A stretch of 64,000 nt of DNA from positions 16,257,001-16,321,000 of the forward strand of contig CM034550.1 in NCBI GenBank assembly GCA_020055645.1. Direction: 5' to 3'. The DNA comes from Tomocerus qinae (Eukaryota > Arthropoda > Collembola > Entomobryomorpha > Tomoceridae). The notes under the pieces were generated by a model that searched no databases, was not told the DNA's origin, and worked only from the letters and a program-made list of their open reading frames with translations. Each line of letters starts with the position of its first letter. The first letter of the stretch is position 1. Shown one piece after another: positions 11,384 through 22,844 of this stretch. The position numbers and the translations under genes were made by a program.

Positions 11384-14165
11384 CTAATTATTTCCATAAT
11401 AATCTTTTTCATTACAAAACTTACGCTTGTAAAACTCAGACAAAAAGCTTGTGTCGGGCAGGAGCATGCGGACACAGTCGAAAATACGAGCATTAACAGC
11501 TTCTGAAGCGTTGGTATTCCAAATGAGTACAAGATCCTCACGTTCACGAACAGAAACAGATATTCCGCATATTTCATCATTTTCTGACACATATTCGTTG
11601 AGTTGTTCACCAATGGCAGCCATAAGCAACTCACGCCAGACTTTATCCTAGATAATATAATAATTATAATTAAGAATAATTTTGTGATTCTCTTATTTAT
11701 TAAGAGTATCACAAAAATAGCTAGATAGGTCTCAAATTTTGTCATCATTTTCTTACTGTATCTTTTTTTGGGCATCGAAGGCGAAAAGTACCTCCCTTAC
11801 AATTGTACGCTTCCTCCCATACAGGCTTCCTTTCATCTCGCATCATATGTAAGCTAATAATAGTAGTAATCAAATATTACATAATACATGTAAGAACATG
11901 TTTTGTAAAAAAGAACATATTTTTAACTGTTAGTTACTTCATATATGTGTAAAGAAATTTAGAACGACATTTTAGTCATTTACAATAAATAATTGACACA
12001 ATTTTTGTTTCAATATTTTAATATCAAGTCAAACAAAATAAGTATTACCTGCTTCGATTATGAAGTGTCAGTGGTTCTGGTATATTGTAATATACTGCCC
12101 AGAATCTTTGCACAGTATAAACAGTGTAAATCCGCTTCAAATTAGCTTCAAACTGTTCCACATTTACACCTCTTTCGGAGCTGAAAATAATCGTAATGAA
12201 AAACTGTTTTAGAATTCTCCATTCATTCTAAACAGAGATTATAGCGTACTATACGCAGACAAAATAATATATTTCAAGTGTCTTCATTTTTAAAATAAAA
12301 ATTTTCAAATAATTGAATTGAAGACAGGATTGGTATAGATGTATCGCAACTAAAGACAACACAAACACAACATACCGGTCGACCCAAAATGTCCAAGGTG
12401 TGTTGAGTGGAACAGCCTCGTGCGAATAAATATTTTTCTTTTTGGAGACCTGAACCTTATAAACTTCTTTTGAATCATCCTTTTCTTCCAAGCCGAACTT
12501 TTTTGGGTCACTAGCTTCCGCCTTTTCTTTATAGTCACCATCCCCACATTCAGATACCTCTTTCGGCAGATGTTCGGCATGAGATGAAGACTGGAATTAA
12601 AAAACACAATTTTATTCACCGGCTGGACCATAGATTTTGATACAGCATATTATAGTTTTTTTTAATGGTGAGACAATAGTAAAACCAAAACTTTGTTCTG
12701 TCTTAGGATGAGGCGTGGGCGTGACCCCACAACTGGCTATTTTACATACCTTCCTCTCTCACTCTCATACATAGCTAATAAAAGTTTTATGTGTCACTTT
12801 GAAGGAAGGTACATGTACACTGTATTAAAAATGTGAACCCGAACCCGACTAAGTAATTGGATGCGCGATTTTATGCCAAGCCAAAAATGCATTTATAATG
12901 CATAGAGGCTATTTATAGTACTTCTAGTGACTTGATGTTAACTATTTGATGTATAAACATACAATATATATGTAAACATTATGATTCTTTTTTCTGTAAA
13001 GTATTAATCATATTTTTAGTATTATTTCAATGAATTTTGTTACCTCTTTCTGAGAGTAATATAAGGTAAGCTGATGTGACGTGGACGTGTGGCCGTGAAT
13101 TTAAGAACATTAGTACATAATATATTATACAATATAGTATTATAGTACGTCAGTTAGCATGGATTTAGATTTAACTATCACTTTGATAAAGAATTAAAAC
13201 GTATTTATATTCATGTTTATTGAAATGGATTACTAATTCATTCAATAAATAATAAACTAATAATATGGAAAACATCAAAACATTAAAAAACATGATACTT
13301 GTATCGTGTTTTCCGTGTATGCGATATCGATATGCTGGTATAATAGGTATAATAAACGCAGCGTAGTAAAGGATCAATCAGCACAATCAGCAGGATAGAA
13401 TGAATGCGATAAGTTGCCATTTCCCATAAACATCATAATCACATCATAATGCTTGCATATAAATAAATTATGCATTCATGCTTCTACTTTTGCTACTTAT
13501 GACATGACTTTTATGACTATGACTTAATACTTATTGAACATCTCATCCTCCCCGCATAAAAATAGTAAAATGCATACAAGACAAGACTATATTATTATAA
13601 GCATTATTATAAGGTATTTTAGGTACAGAGTTTACAGAACAGCCGGAGTGAGACACTCGGCAACAAGTCAACAAGTGCAAAGTACAAAACTGCAAGAACT
13701 TAATTAGATGAATTCTGCATTCATTGCAAATGTCAGCCAAAACATGTAATTTTATAATAATTCCATTCTCAACGTCAATGACAATGACAATTACATAATA
13801 ATTATGTTATTTTTCAGCAACTCGGATTGCATTGAATCAAACTCGTATTGTCAAGTTAATGGTGACGGTAATTAGTAATTTTATTCATTATACATATAGA
13901 ATAGAATAATAGGGCATCCCTATATTCAAATCTTTTTACATATATGACGCATATTCACAAGTGACAAGGAATCCACTTCCAGTTTCCATTTCCGTCAACG
14001 TCATTAAAACAAGTTTTAAAAATGTTGTCACAATTGACAATCAAAATTGGTTCAACTGTTAGTTACCTCTTTTAATTTTGAATTTACTATGATTTTAATT
14101 AAACTCTATCAGTTTAGCACCAAAATGATTTCAGTTTAGTACAAAAATGTCCTTACCTTAGCCAT
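11384..14165 (-). CDS. EIF4E3: Eukaryotic translation initiation factor 4E type 3
   Basis: A class III eIF4E, which binds the m7G cap of mRNAs in the cytoplasm. Exons in coding order: 14165-14157, 12590-12376, 12180-12049, 11853-11757, 11647-11384; 717 nt, 238 residues. The first coding exon is only Met-Ala-Lys before a strong GTAAGG donor. After a low-complexity acidic/Lys N-terminus come the family blocks TPWTFWVDR, NLKRIYTV, VQRFWAVYYNIPEP, HMMRDERKPVWEE, GGTFRL, VWRELLMAAIGEQ and ISVSVREREDLVLIWN. The second cap-stacking Trp (in PVWEE) is present. At the first stacking position, Cys in mammalian eIF4E3 and Trp in eIF4E1, this protein has Phe (EQFEANL). Length and spacing match human eIF4E3 (about 224 residues). 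Confidence 0.93.
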
Positions 14166-15547
14166 GACTGATGATTATTTCGATGACGAGATGTCTGGCC
14201 GTGATGGAAAATTAACTTTTGGATTGAATTTTACGAGAAAACCTTCTCAGCACATTTATTTCGATGTTTGCTACACTATCGCATTTCTGAAACTGACAGA
14301 CAGACAAACAGCAAAGACGTAAGCGATTGGTAAAATGAATTCTACACAATAACAAGACAGCCTGACTTCACTATACCATGGTACATCTGATTTGCCATTT
14401 CGTCGGTTCATTGCTCTGCTATTTTTACATTCGCAAATCGTAACGATACTTACAATACCGCTGAAAATTTGAAAATAATATGAAAACAAAGACAAATACA
14501 GGGTATAGGTAAATATTAAAATATAATAGACTCTTCGATTCTCCTTCTTCTAAGTTAAACTAAAATGCTAATAAAAGATAAGAAATTATTATTCATGAAA
14601 TTTTTCAGCAAAAAAATCAGCCAAAAGAGATGGATATAAACAACATGTATATAGTTGTGATGTCTAAAAAAATGATCATTTGATTAGGACGGACAGGACG
14701 GAGCCAATCAGATTTCGGAAACTTTTTCTTGTGTAAAGCTCCGCCACTTAACTACTGAGATAAAATGCAATGTTATAGTGGACAGTCTTCTGTGACATAA
14801 ATATACACCTTAACATTGCTTATGTATAGAATTGAATTGTAAGGATAATATTATGTGTGTATCTTTTGTATCATATCAGATTATGCGTAGTTGTTATGTA
14901 TAGTAATATCTTTTCCGATTCAGAAGGTGAAAAATCTGTAAGTTAATAAGAGGTTTTTATGCTTGAAATAAACACATTTATTTTAATCACGTAATATCTG
15001 CAAAATCTGATTTCGTCAATATTAGAAAATAGAATTCACACCTCTTCTATATGCTTCATTTCCACATAATTCCAGTTTCCATTAAGAATCAACAGGTATA
15101 CATAATATTAGCAATAAAACATCAATTTGATTACGACTTACGACAGTAATTTTAGTAAATTAACTTTAGACATTCGTGTACTGTGGAAGTATATAGTAAG
15201 TAATTTGGTAATTTCTGTTTTCAATTGATTTGAAACAACTAATATTTTTCAGGCTCTTAAAGGTGCATTAAAGTTTAGTTAGCTATTTACTACAAAGGAT
15301 CAAACAAGAAAGATACAAATGACAAACTTTTTATACAACTTAAATGTGAACATTTTAAGCGATATATAATTTACATTATTAAACTACGGGCTATGCTAAA
15401 GGAAAATTTTTATTTTTTGTCTACAGTTTATACCGTTGCGTTAATCATTGGAAAAACGGTCACCAAATCTTTCTAACAATTTTGTGCCGGATTATCATCA
15501 ATTTCTCTCCCAAGTGGCACTTTTGTTGATCTGAAAACACCCTGAAA
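14166..15547. promoter_or_regulatory. Shared upstream region of divergent eIF4E3 and SMIM30
   Basis: The eIF4E3 start (minus, 14165) and the SMIM30 start (plus, 15548) diverge across about 1.4 kb with no coding exon. It holds a CCAAT box at 14703-14707 in the context GAGCCAATCAG, followed by a short GC-richer patch (CTCCGCCACTT) near 14741. A pyrimidine tract ending CTCCCAAG near 15514 could be a splice acceptor for a 5'-UTR intron of SMIM30. Transcription starts cannot be placed by eye. Confidence 0.45.
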
Positions 15548-15766
15548 ATGTCTCCACGATACCAGGCTGACCCCTCCAACCACTTTAAGTTGGTGCTGAT
15601 GTTTTTAATGTCCGTGGTGTTGCCTTTTGTTGCGGCTTCAGGAAGTCATCCTTTTGATTTTGGAGATTTTCTAGCACTTGTCATTGTAATGGCCTTAGGA
15701 TTCGGAGGCGTTTGTGCCTGCTTAGGGAAGTACGCTCGGATGAGAGCTGGCGATTCCAATATTTAA
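15548..15766 (+). CDS. SMIM30: Small integral membrane protein 30 (SMIM30) homologue
   Basis: A 72-residue single-exon microprotein. A hydrophobic segment LVLMFLMSVVLPFVAA (about residues 15-30) resembles a signal anchor or leader, followed by DFGDFLALVIVMALGFGG and the hallmark CACLGKYARMRAG. Human SMIM30 (59 residues) has the same order: a hydrophobic N-terminus ending LPVVEA, a second hydrophobic segment, then ICACLGVYARKRNG. The protein should sit in ER or other endomembranes with a short basic cytosolic tail. The N-terminus is about 13 residues longer than in human. The match covers the whole length, so identity is fairly secure despite the size. Its biochemical role is not evident from sequence. 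Confidence 0.85.
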   Translation: MSPRYQADPSNHFKLVLMFLMSVVLPFVAASGSHPFDFGDFLALVIVMALGFGGVCACLGKYARMRAGDSNI

Positions 15767-17129
15767 TTGAATATATAATAGATATTGAATATATTATCCA
15801 GAAATATTTACTATAATAGATGTAGAATTAAAAATGAAATGTACAATTTGTTTATATACATAGAAGTAACGCCAACAATGTTCCATCATAGGAGACCATT
15901 CTATTGGGGGAATGGGACTTCGAGCTTTGTTACTGTTATTATTATTATAATAACATCTTAGTGGCTGAATTGAGGATAAATGCTACTGATTAAAAAAATT
16001 CAATATGAAGGTTGGCTGAAAATGATAAAGGGCCAAAAAGAATTATTTTGTTAAAAAAGTGAAATTCAACACCATAACATGCCAATTTGTTTTCTATAAA
16101 TACTATTAACTTTATGAATCCTACGAATCTCTGATTCTATATTCTGTCGATACTAATACTAAACTGTATTACTACTATATTATATACTAGCGCTACCGCT
16201 ACTCTACTTAATCAAACTCAAGGTTTTCCTTACTCTTGTTGATGTCTTAATTGTTAAAGTACAGTTAAAGTGCCTATGCAAATTCTAATCGTCATCTATA
16301 CACTCAGTCTTATTTGGAAATGGCATCAACTAATAGTGTCAAACATATTCTCAATTGTACCAATTATAGCCAATAGCTTGCCGAAGCTCTGAATCATTAC
16401 ATTTACATATTATCATTTTCTTTAATTGAAAAAAAGAAGTTTGAATTTTATAATGCGGAATTAGTACATGGCCAACACAATAAAAATAATTTAGACAACT
16501 CTCGTCTTCTTCTTGATATTTTGTCCCATTTGGGTATTCATAAGATATTTTGATAATTGCAAAACAATAAAATTGTTAAACGTACGTTAAGAACGATTTT
16601 ATACATTATTATTTGTTATTATATTCACAGTGATTTTCCATTGTACATAGTTTCTTTGAATAACTTATACTTAAGACTATTTAATTAACAGTGACACAAA
16701 ATACTATTACATCTGAATATTTGAACTGTAAATTGTACATCAAAAACAAGCAATAACAACAGGTACTGAATTTCTCTATTCTTAAAGCGAATCCCAAAAA
16801 TAAAATATTTGTAATGGCAAACAATTTGTTATAGTCGATTCTTTCCCTTTCGACGATAAATATATCACAGATAGGTACTTGTTACAACTACAATGGAAAA
16901 ATATCAATTAATTTACACACAAGTAAAATGAATAGTACAATTATACTGCTTACAGATTACGTATGGCATATTGATTTTTGGAAGTACTTTAAGTACCATT
17001 AAGATAAGATTGGCAGTCTCATAAAAAGTTTTTGTTAGTGCACTTATATTGATTGTGTAGAAATTGTGTACAAGACTATATAATAATATACTATTAATAA
17101 TAACATAGTATTAATAGACTGCAAGTGAT
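15767..17129. other. Convergent 3' region of SMIM30 and DUS4L
   Basis: This holds no coding exon. AATAAA occurs on plus at 16479-16484 and again near 16567, suitable as SMIM30 poly(A) signals with a 3' UTR of about 0.7 kb. The 3' UTR of DUS4L enters from the other side. Confidence 0.45.
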
Positions 17130-19243
17130 TCAGCGGTTTAAATCATAGGTTATATCAAAACGATCGCTGAGATAATTAATGACATCTTCTTTGTTAGTTA
17201 ATACGTTAAATATTCTCTTCTCCCTCTTACTTAAAATACTATCGCACATGTGAATAAGGTGCCTATGAAACATCGTGAAGTGAGTATCAAACTTATCATT
17301 GATTTCTACCCATCTCTGGATACAGCTATGAGGAGTTACTTCGTAGCCAGCAAATAATCCAGGATTCTCAAGAATAGCTCGAGCACTCATGACCCCTGAA
17401 AAAAGCAAGGCAAGGCAAGATGTTTTCATACTTTAGTTACTTGACCAAAAAATATTTTACAAACACGAAGTACATTGGCAAAAGACGAAAATAAAAAATT
17501 GAGTAGTATGAAACGAACACAATCAAAAAAAGTTACCTTTAACTCCGGTAATCTCTTGAACAGAGTGAGCTTTGCTTAAAGAATTTATATCCCCATTGGC
17601 AATTACTGGAATACTGAGTGAATCCACAATTTCTTTTATGTAATCTAAATGCACAGGCTGAGCTCTTTCTTTTATTGTTCTTCCATGAACTGTAATAAAC
17701 GAAATTCCAGTTGCCTCTAACTTTCGACAAACGTCAACAGTTTTCCTAATTAAAGTCAAAAAACTTTTTTTTTTAATTCAACAAAAATCAATTTTAATAT
17801 TTAAAAAGAAATAATTGACACTCACGGTATATCCGACAATATTCGCACTTTTGCAGAAACACTAAATTTAGGATCCGGAATCCTATTTCTTGTTTGATGT
17901 AAGATATCTGCAACTACCTCTGGTCGATTAAGCAAGCATGCTCCGATACCTTCTTCAATGGCCCAACGTTGGGGGCATCCACAATTAAGATCGACGCCAT
18001 TACAATCACTTAAAGTAACAATTTTCTAAATTAATTAAGACGATCCAATTCAAACGAGAAAAAACGCATTAAAAACCATCACATTTATTTGTCAATGTTA
18101 GATTTACAGCTGCCAAAATCATACTAATTTTTTATTAATACAGATAGATGCATGATTAATATAATATTATTTATAGTAGAGAAGAGACCTACTTGTAAAT
18201 TAGTTCAGCTGCATCTGCAAATTCGGTTGAACATTTGGCTGCAAACTGTGCAATTAACGGTTTATCATCTGAATGATGAATGAAGATTAAATAGATAATA
18301 CAAGTACTTAAAGTATTAAACATTTACAAGCAATAATATTAATAAATTCAAAATTACAATAATTATAATTAACTTTCATATAAAAAATATTTCTGATTTG
18401 CTAGTGGCTAGTGATGGGATATAATATGATGAAACTGTAGTATATTTTACTTGATTAGCATTCCTTAATACTCATATACCACTTCTTTAAGATGAGCATT
18501 TCATTCTACAATGCTTAGCTTAACTTTTTAAAATTCTATCTTCAAAATTCCAAAATAAATATACTTTACCTCTGCAGGTAGAAAATTCAGCCTGTCGACA
18601 TTTTTCGGATTTGACAAACGATTCAGCTATTATCATGGGAGAAAACGTCAAATCACAGTCGTATTCTTTCACCAACAAACGAAATGGCAGTCTACCAAAC
18701 AACATAAAATTAATTTATTACGTTCATACATAGTTCAGACTTCCAATCTAAGTCGGAGAATTAGTACTCAAGACTTCCTGTATTCTATTCTTATTATGAA
18801 ATAAATCGGTCGGTTAAATTTTTTAATCACCTTAGCCGTTAGCTACTAGCTACTACGCTACTAGCTATTGTGAGGTATTTTAATTTAAAATCCCTCCCCT
18901 TCCCCTTAGCATAAAACTGTATGCTGTATGTACTAAACGTATCTATTCGGTGTATCATAATTTGGTGTGCCAATTGATGCTAAGTGTTTGTTGACGGGGA
19001 TAATGGAGCAAGGAGTCCGTCCGACACCGACCCCAACCCAAACTAGAGAATTAGATAGCTCAAGCTAACGTTGAACGTGCGTAGTATGCATTGGAAAAGA
19101 GGACGAATTAATGACTAAAGTATGGATTATTTAGATAAACTTTTCTTGTGACTTATCTGCCTGCGGCTTTTCCAAATTTACCTTGAATATCGAACCATTG
19201 GTGCACATATTTTAACTAAGGACTTCTCTTCAAAAAGTTCCAT
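17130..19243 (-). CDS. DUS4L: tRNA-dihydrouridine synthase, DUS4 type
   Basis: A flavin enzyme that reduces uridine to dihydrouridine in the D-loop of cytosolic tRNA; yeast Dus4 acts on U20a and U20b. Exons in coding order: 19243-19182, 18691-18570, 18268-18193, 18008-17826, 17745-17537, 17395-17130; 918 nt, 305 residues (human about 317). The TIM-barrel start LVKICAPMVRYSR is followed by FSPMIIAESFVKS, PLIAQFAAK, and VDLNCGCPQRWAIEEGIGAC, whose GCP cysteine is the usual catalytic acid of the family. FITVHGRTIKERAQPVH carries the FMN/substrate-binding HGRT motif, then IPVIANGDI, then VMSARAILENPGLFAGYE, and a helical C-terminal tail. All key motifs are intact and all phases agree. Confidence 0.95.
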
Positions 19244-20383
19244 TTTCTTTCTTCGACTTGTGACTTGGCATTCAGCGTTTGCTCCTCTGATTCTAACTCC
19301 TCCAAATGCACTCGTTCACTCCACTCTACTCATAATTTATTTTTCAGTATCAGCCAGCCTTCAATACAGTCCAAAATTCAATCTCATCTGACATCTGATG
19401 CACATGACCTGGAAAACTAAATGGCATTAAAATACGCATTATTTTATATAGCACACATTATATTACACGAATATTAAACTACATAGGTAATAGGTAATGG
19501 TAATATGACTTTCGAAACAGTGGAAAGTTGGAAGAGTCAAAGAGTTGACAAGATGACATGAATTATGGTTGGACATTGCGGTCACCATTTCACTTCTGAG
19601 AAGGATAAAGGCGAAAGAAAGAATGACCACATTTTATTGGTGGCACCTTATTTGGATCGCCGATCGGAATTACGATATCCACTCAGAGTAAATGATTTGA
19701 ATTGAAATGATCTAACCTTACTGTTCTTTTCGAAAGGCTCCAGCAAAAAGAATGGACGACGAATGAACAATGACCATAAAATAATATGACCGCTGGGGAT
19801 TACGGGGGATGCTTGCTTACTTGTAGAAGTTGTAGATCATTATTTGAATTTGGAGCTATAAGACATAATACCATTGTATAGACTTTCAGTGTTTACTTTT
19901 TCAAAGTACAACTTCTCGGAAACCTTAATAAATGACGTTAAATGTCAGTTTGTTTATTTTTATACCGCTTCGCTTTTACATTACACCTTACACCGTGAGT
20001 GACATCGGGACAGTTTCGGTCGTTTTACGAAAAGGTTGACAAGCAAGAGTATCCAAATTATATCTATCGTAAACACGCAATCTTCAAGATTGTGTGTACT
20101 TATCTTAGGTATCTTAGTATGAAAGTGGAATCGGGGGTGGGAGAAATGAAAGCGTCATAATAATAATATTGGCTACTATACTACAATTTTATAATTACAA
20201 TTTTAAGAATGCAAAGAAAACCAAGTTTACATGTAAGGTACAGTGTTATATATTTGTTGAACATACTTTCGTACAAATATTTTTTAGCTTAGAGCAATAA
20301 AAGTAGTTCATGACAAACGTCAATTTTTAACAAAAGTTTGATAATTTAATGTAAGGATCCGTAGGCGATAACAAATAAAATAA
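19244..20383. other. Intergenic, DUS4L promoter and PRPF18 3' end
   Basis: No coding exon was recognised. Both flanking genes are on minus, so this holds the 3' UTR of PRPF18 and the 5' region of DUS4L. No clear promoter element stood out. Confidence 0.4.
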
Positions 20384-21897
20384 TTACGAAACAATAGAAG
20401 CGTCTGGAGTGTACTCGACAGATTTCGAAGGATTTGTAGGAAACATTTGTTGACATTTTGTCATCAAACGTTTTAGAGCCTGAATGTATTTCCTTTGCGT
20501 TTCATCATTCATGACATGAGCTACATTTCTTGAAAAGATTTTCTCTCGCCCAGTACGGGCGTGGATACCGACCATTGTAACTCCAATTGGCCATGGTGCA
20601 TTTCCAATAGCCATCTCCAAATATCTATTACATCAAAACGAAAAGTTAAGGTTCAAGTATCAAAAGAGACATAAGAACCACTATTATAATATATTATCTA
20701 ATTCTCTATTTCTACGAAATCCTATATTACATAATATTACAAGATATTACAATAATTAATTACTTACGCATCATTTGCTTTAATGTATTCTTTGTCGAGC
20801 ATAAACATTACTATTTCTGTTAAAGCTTCTAAAATATCGTCTGTCAATGTATTTGTCTTCAATTTTCGAAGCAGTGGTCTTAAGTATTCCTAAACGACAA
20901 ATAAAGACATCATTACTTTATCTATTACATTGAAACATACGATAATTAAAAAATGTTAAGCTGGATATATATAAAATGGTAGAGTAAAGAAGCCTTTGCA
21001 TCCTAAAATTACGAAATGAGATGACGGTTCAGCTTACCACAGTTTGCGTATAGGTAGCAGATGCTAGCTTTCCGCGAGTACTAAGCTTTTCCTCTTCGAG
21101 CCTTGCATTTAGGTGTTGGCCCCACGTCTTCAGAAGGAACTTAAGCCATTGCAAAATCATTTGGGCATGACCTTCCAAGTCTTTGCTTTTTGAAAATGCT
21201 TGCTGTGCCTTTTGGATAATTTCATCATAGGTAAAAGAATCATCATGCACATGAACATCGCCTAGTTTCTTGCGGTCGTTTTGTCCGGATTCGGTTTTAG
21301 AAGTTTTAAGAATTTCTTCAAGATATGCTTGATCAACTTGTTCCAAAGCAGCTTGAAGATCATTTCGCAAGCCCCGATTTACTTCTGGCTCCAGAATCTC
21401 TAATTTTCTTAGCCTTTTAAAGGCTTCTGTCTCATTTTCTCCGAAAAGGAAGATGGGTTCTCCTCTTTCTCTCAAACGACGGACGACTTCACGCCTGGAC
21501 AACTTAGGCAAGTCATCTACATTTCCATTTAGGGTTTGCTCTCGAGCTGATGCAGCTGACATAGAAGCAGCGTCACTTTTCTATACAAAATTGTAACCCT
21601 TGATATGATAATCATCAACAAACATCATTGCTAGAATTAATTACTTAATTACTCCTATGGTTTAACTTTTCTAGTAATTTAAGGAAATTTATAACTAAAA
21701 CCGTTCATCACCGATTGATCAGAAGAATTACTTCTATCGTAGCTAGCAAGCTTATGGGGAGCGTGCTTTTTGAGGTAGTCCTCTTCGTGCTTGGCAATTA
21801 ACTCTGACCTTTTAAAATACTTTTTTCCTCCAGAAACAACTTTTGCATCTTCCAAGAGTTTTCTTTTGCGTTCTATTTCTGCTTTTATGGCTTCCAT
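20384..21897 (-). CDS. PRPF18: Pre-mRNA-splicing factor 18
   Basis: A second-step splicing factor that stabilises U5/Slu7 contacts during exon ligation in the nucleus. Exons in coding order: 21897-21712, 21580-21038, 20889-20768, 20624-20384; 1092 nt, 363 residues (human 342). The N-terminus [18 protein letters not shown] is nearly diagnostic. Residues about 77-105 form the Prp4/Prp18 splicing-factor motif ([22 protein letters not shown]). The C-terminal Prp18 helical domain contains [22 protein letters not shown], and the conserved loop [20 protein letters not shown] that matters for the second step. The frame closes with canonical splice sites. It lies head-to-head with DDX11, about 950 bp between the start codons. 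Confidence 0.97.
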
Positions 21898-22844
21898 GTT
21901 TCAATTATGATGATTCTTCAGCAGTAAAAACTGGTCACAAAAAAAGAATTAAAAGATTAAAATCCTTTAGCTTTTTAGCTGTGAAAGCCGAATTTTTACC
22001 TCATAAATAATAAATGTTTTTACAATGAATTAGAAGAATTCAATTTATGCAATTTTGAAAGCATCATACCGAATTTTAATGACAAAAAATTATAATTGTT
22101 TATCAAATCTGCTCTCTCAATTCAGGAAGAATAGTATCTCTTTTTTTCTTTTGACTTAACTGCTGAGCGCTACAGAAAGCTTAAATAGCTTCATTACGCA
22201 ATGGCCGAAAATTCTAAAAACGTAAATAATTAATCAGTGTAAGTAAACGTAATCAGTAAATTGAAAATTGCAAATTAGAAAGTTTCAAAAAAAAATTCAA
22301 AGCTGCGCAATGTATTATTATTATTCTGTTTAAATTAAAGCGGCTATAAAACGCGATATTTTGACGATCGCTTACATGAGAGATATGTTTACAAATTGGG
22401 GAATGTGATACAAGGCGCCAGGATATCCAGTCATAATATATTCCTCTCTTCACTCTTTAATTTTAGTCAGTCGGGCGGGTATCTTTCGGAAAGTTTATAA
22501 CAAGAAGAAAGTCTCCGATTTCTACTCTACAGAACAGGCATCCAATCGGGAATCGGAACAAAGGGTTTTCTGTTTTTTGGAATGAATAGCCGGGCAGCCG
22601 AATTTGTACGTTTTGTTAACAAAGGTGAAGTTATATTAAGTTAGTGTAATGAATACTTGTTTTATTGATTATGTCAAAGGGTGAAAGGTAGTTAAAATAA
22701 ATATTATTGAATGTCCTGAGTCCTTATTTTTTGTTTTTATCGTTTTAGTTGTCGGGCGGAAGGGGCTTGGGCTAGATCGCTAAATGGAACTGGGTGGCCG
22801 GAATTCTGAAAGTAGCAGTCAGCACTGAACTTAAGAAAATTATT
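21898..22844. promoter_or_regulatory. Bidirectional promoter region, PRPF18 and DDX11
   Basis: Start codons diverge across about 950 bp without coding exons. Near 22750-22775 a GC-rich patch, GTCGGGCGGAAGGGGCTTGG, combines a GC-box-like core with an ETS-like GGAAG; a second GGGCGG-like site lies near 22471. TTTTATCGTTTTAG just before the first patch also looks like a splice acceptor, so DDX11 may have a 5'-UTR intron. Confidence 0.4.

Noticed and set aside
18838-18868. Mini-repeat of GCTACTA units
   Set aside because: Only about four imperfect units; a trivial microsatellite-like run.
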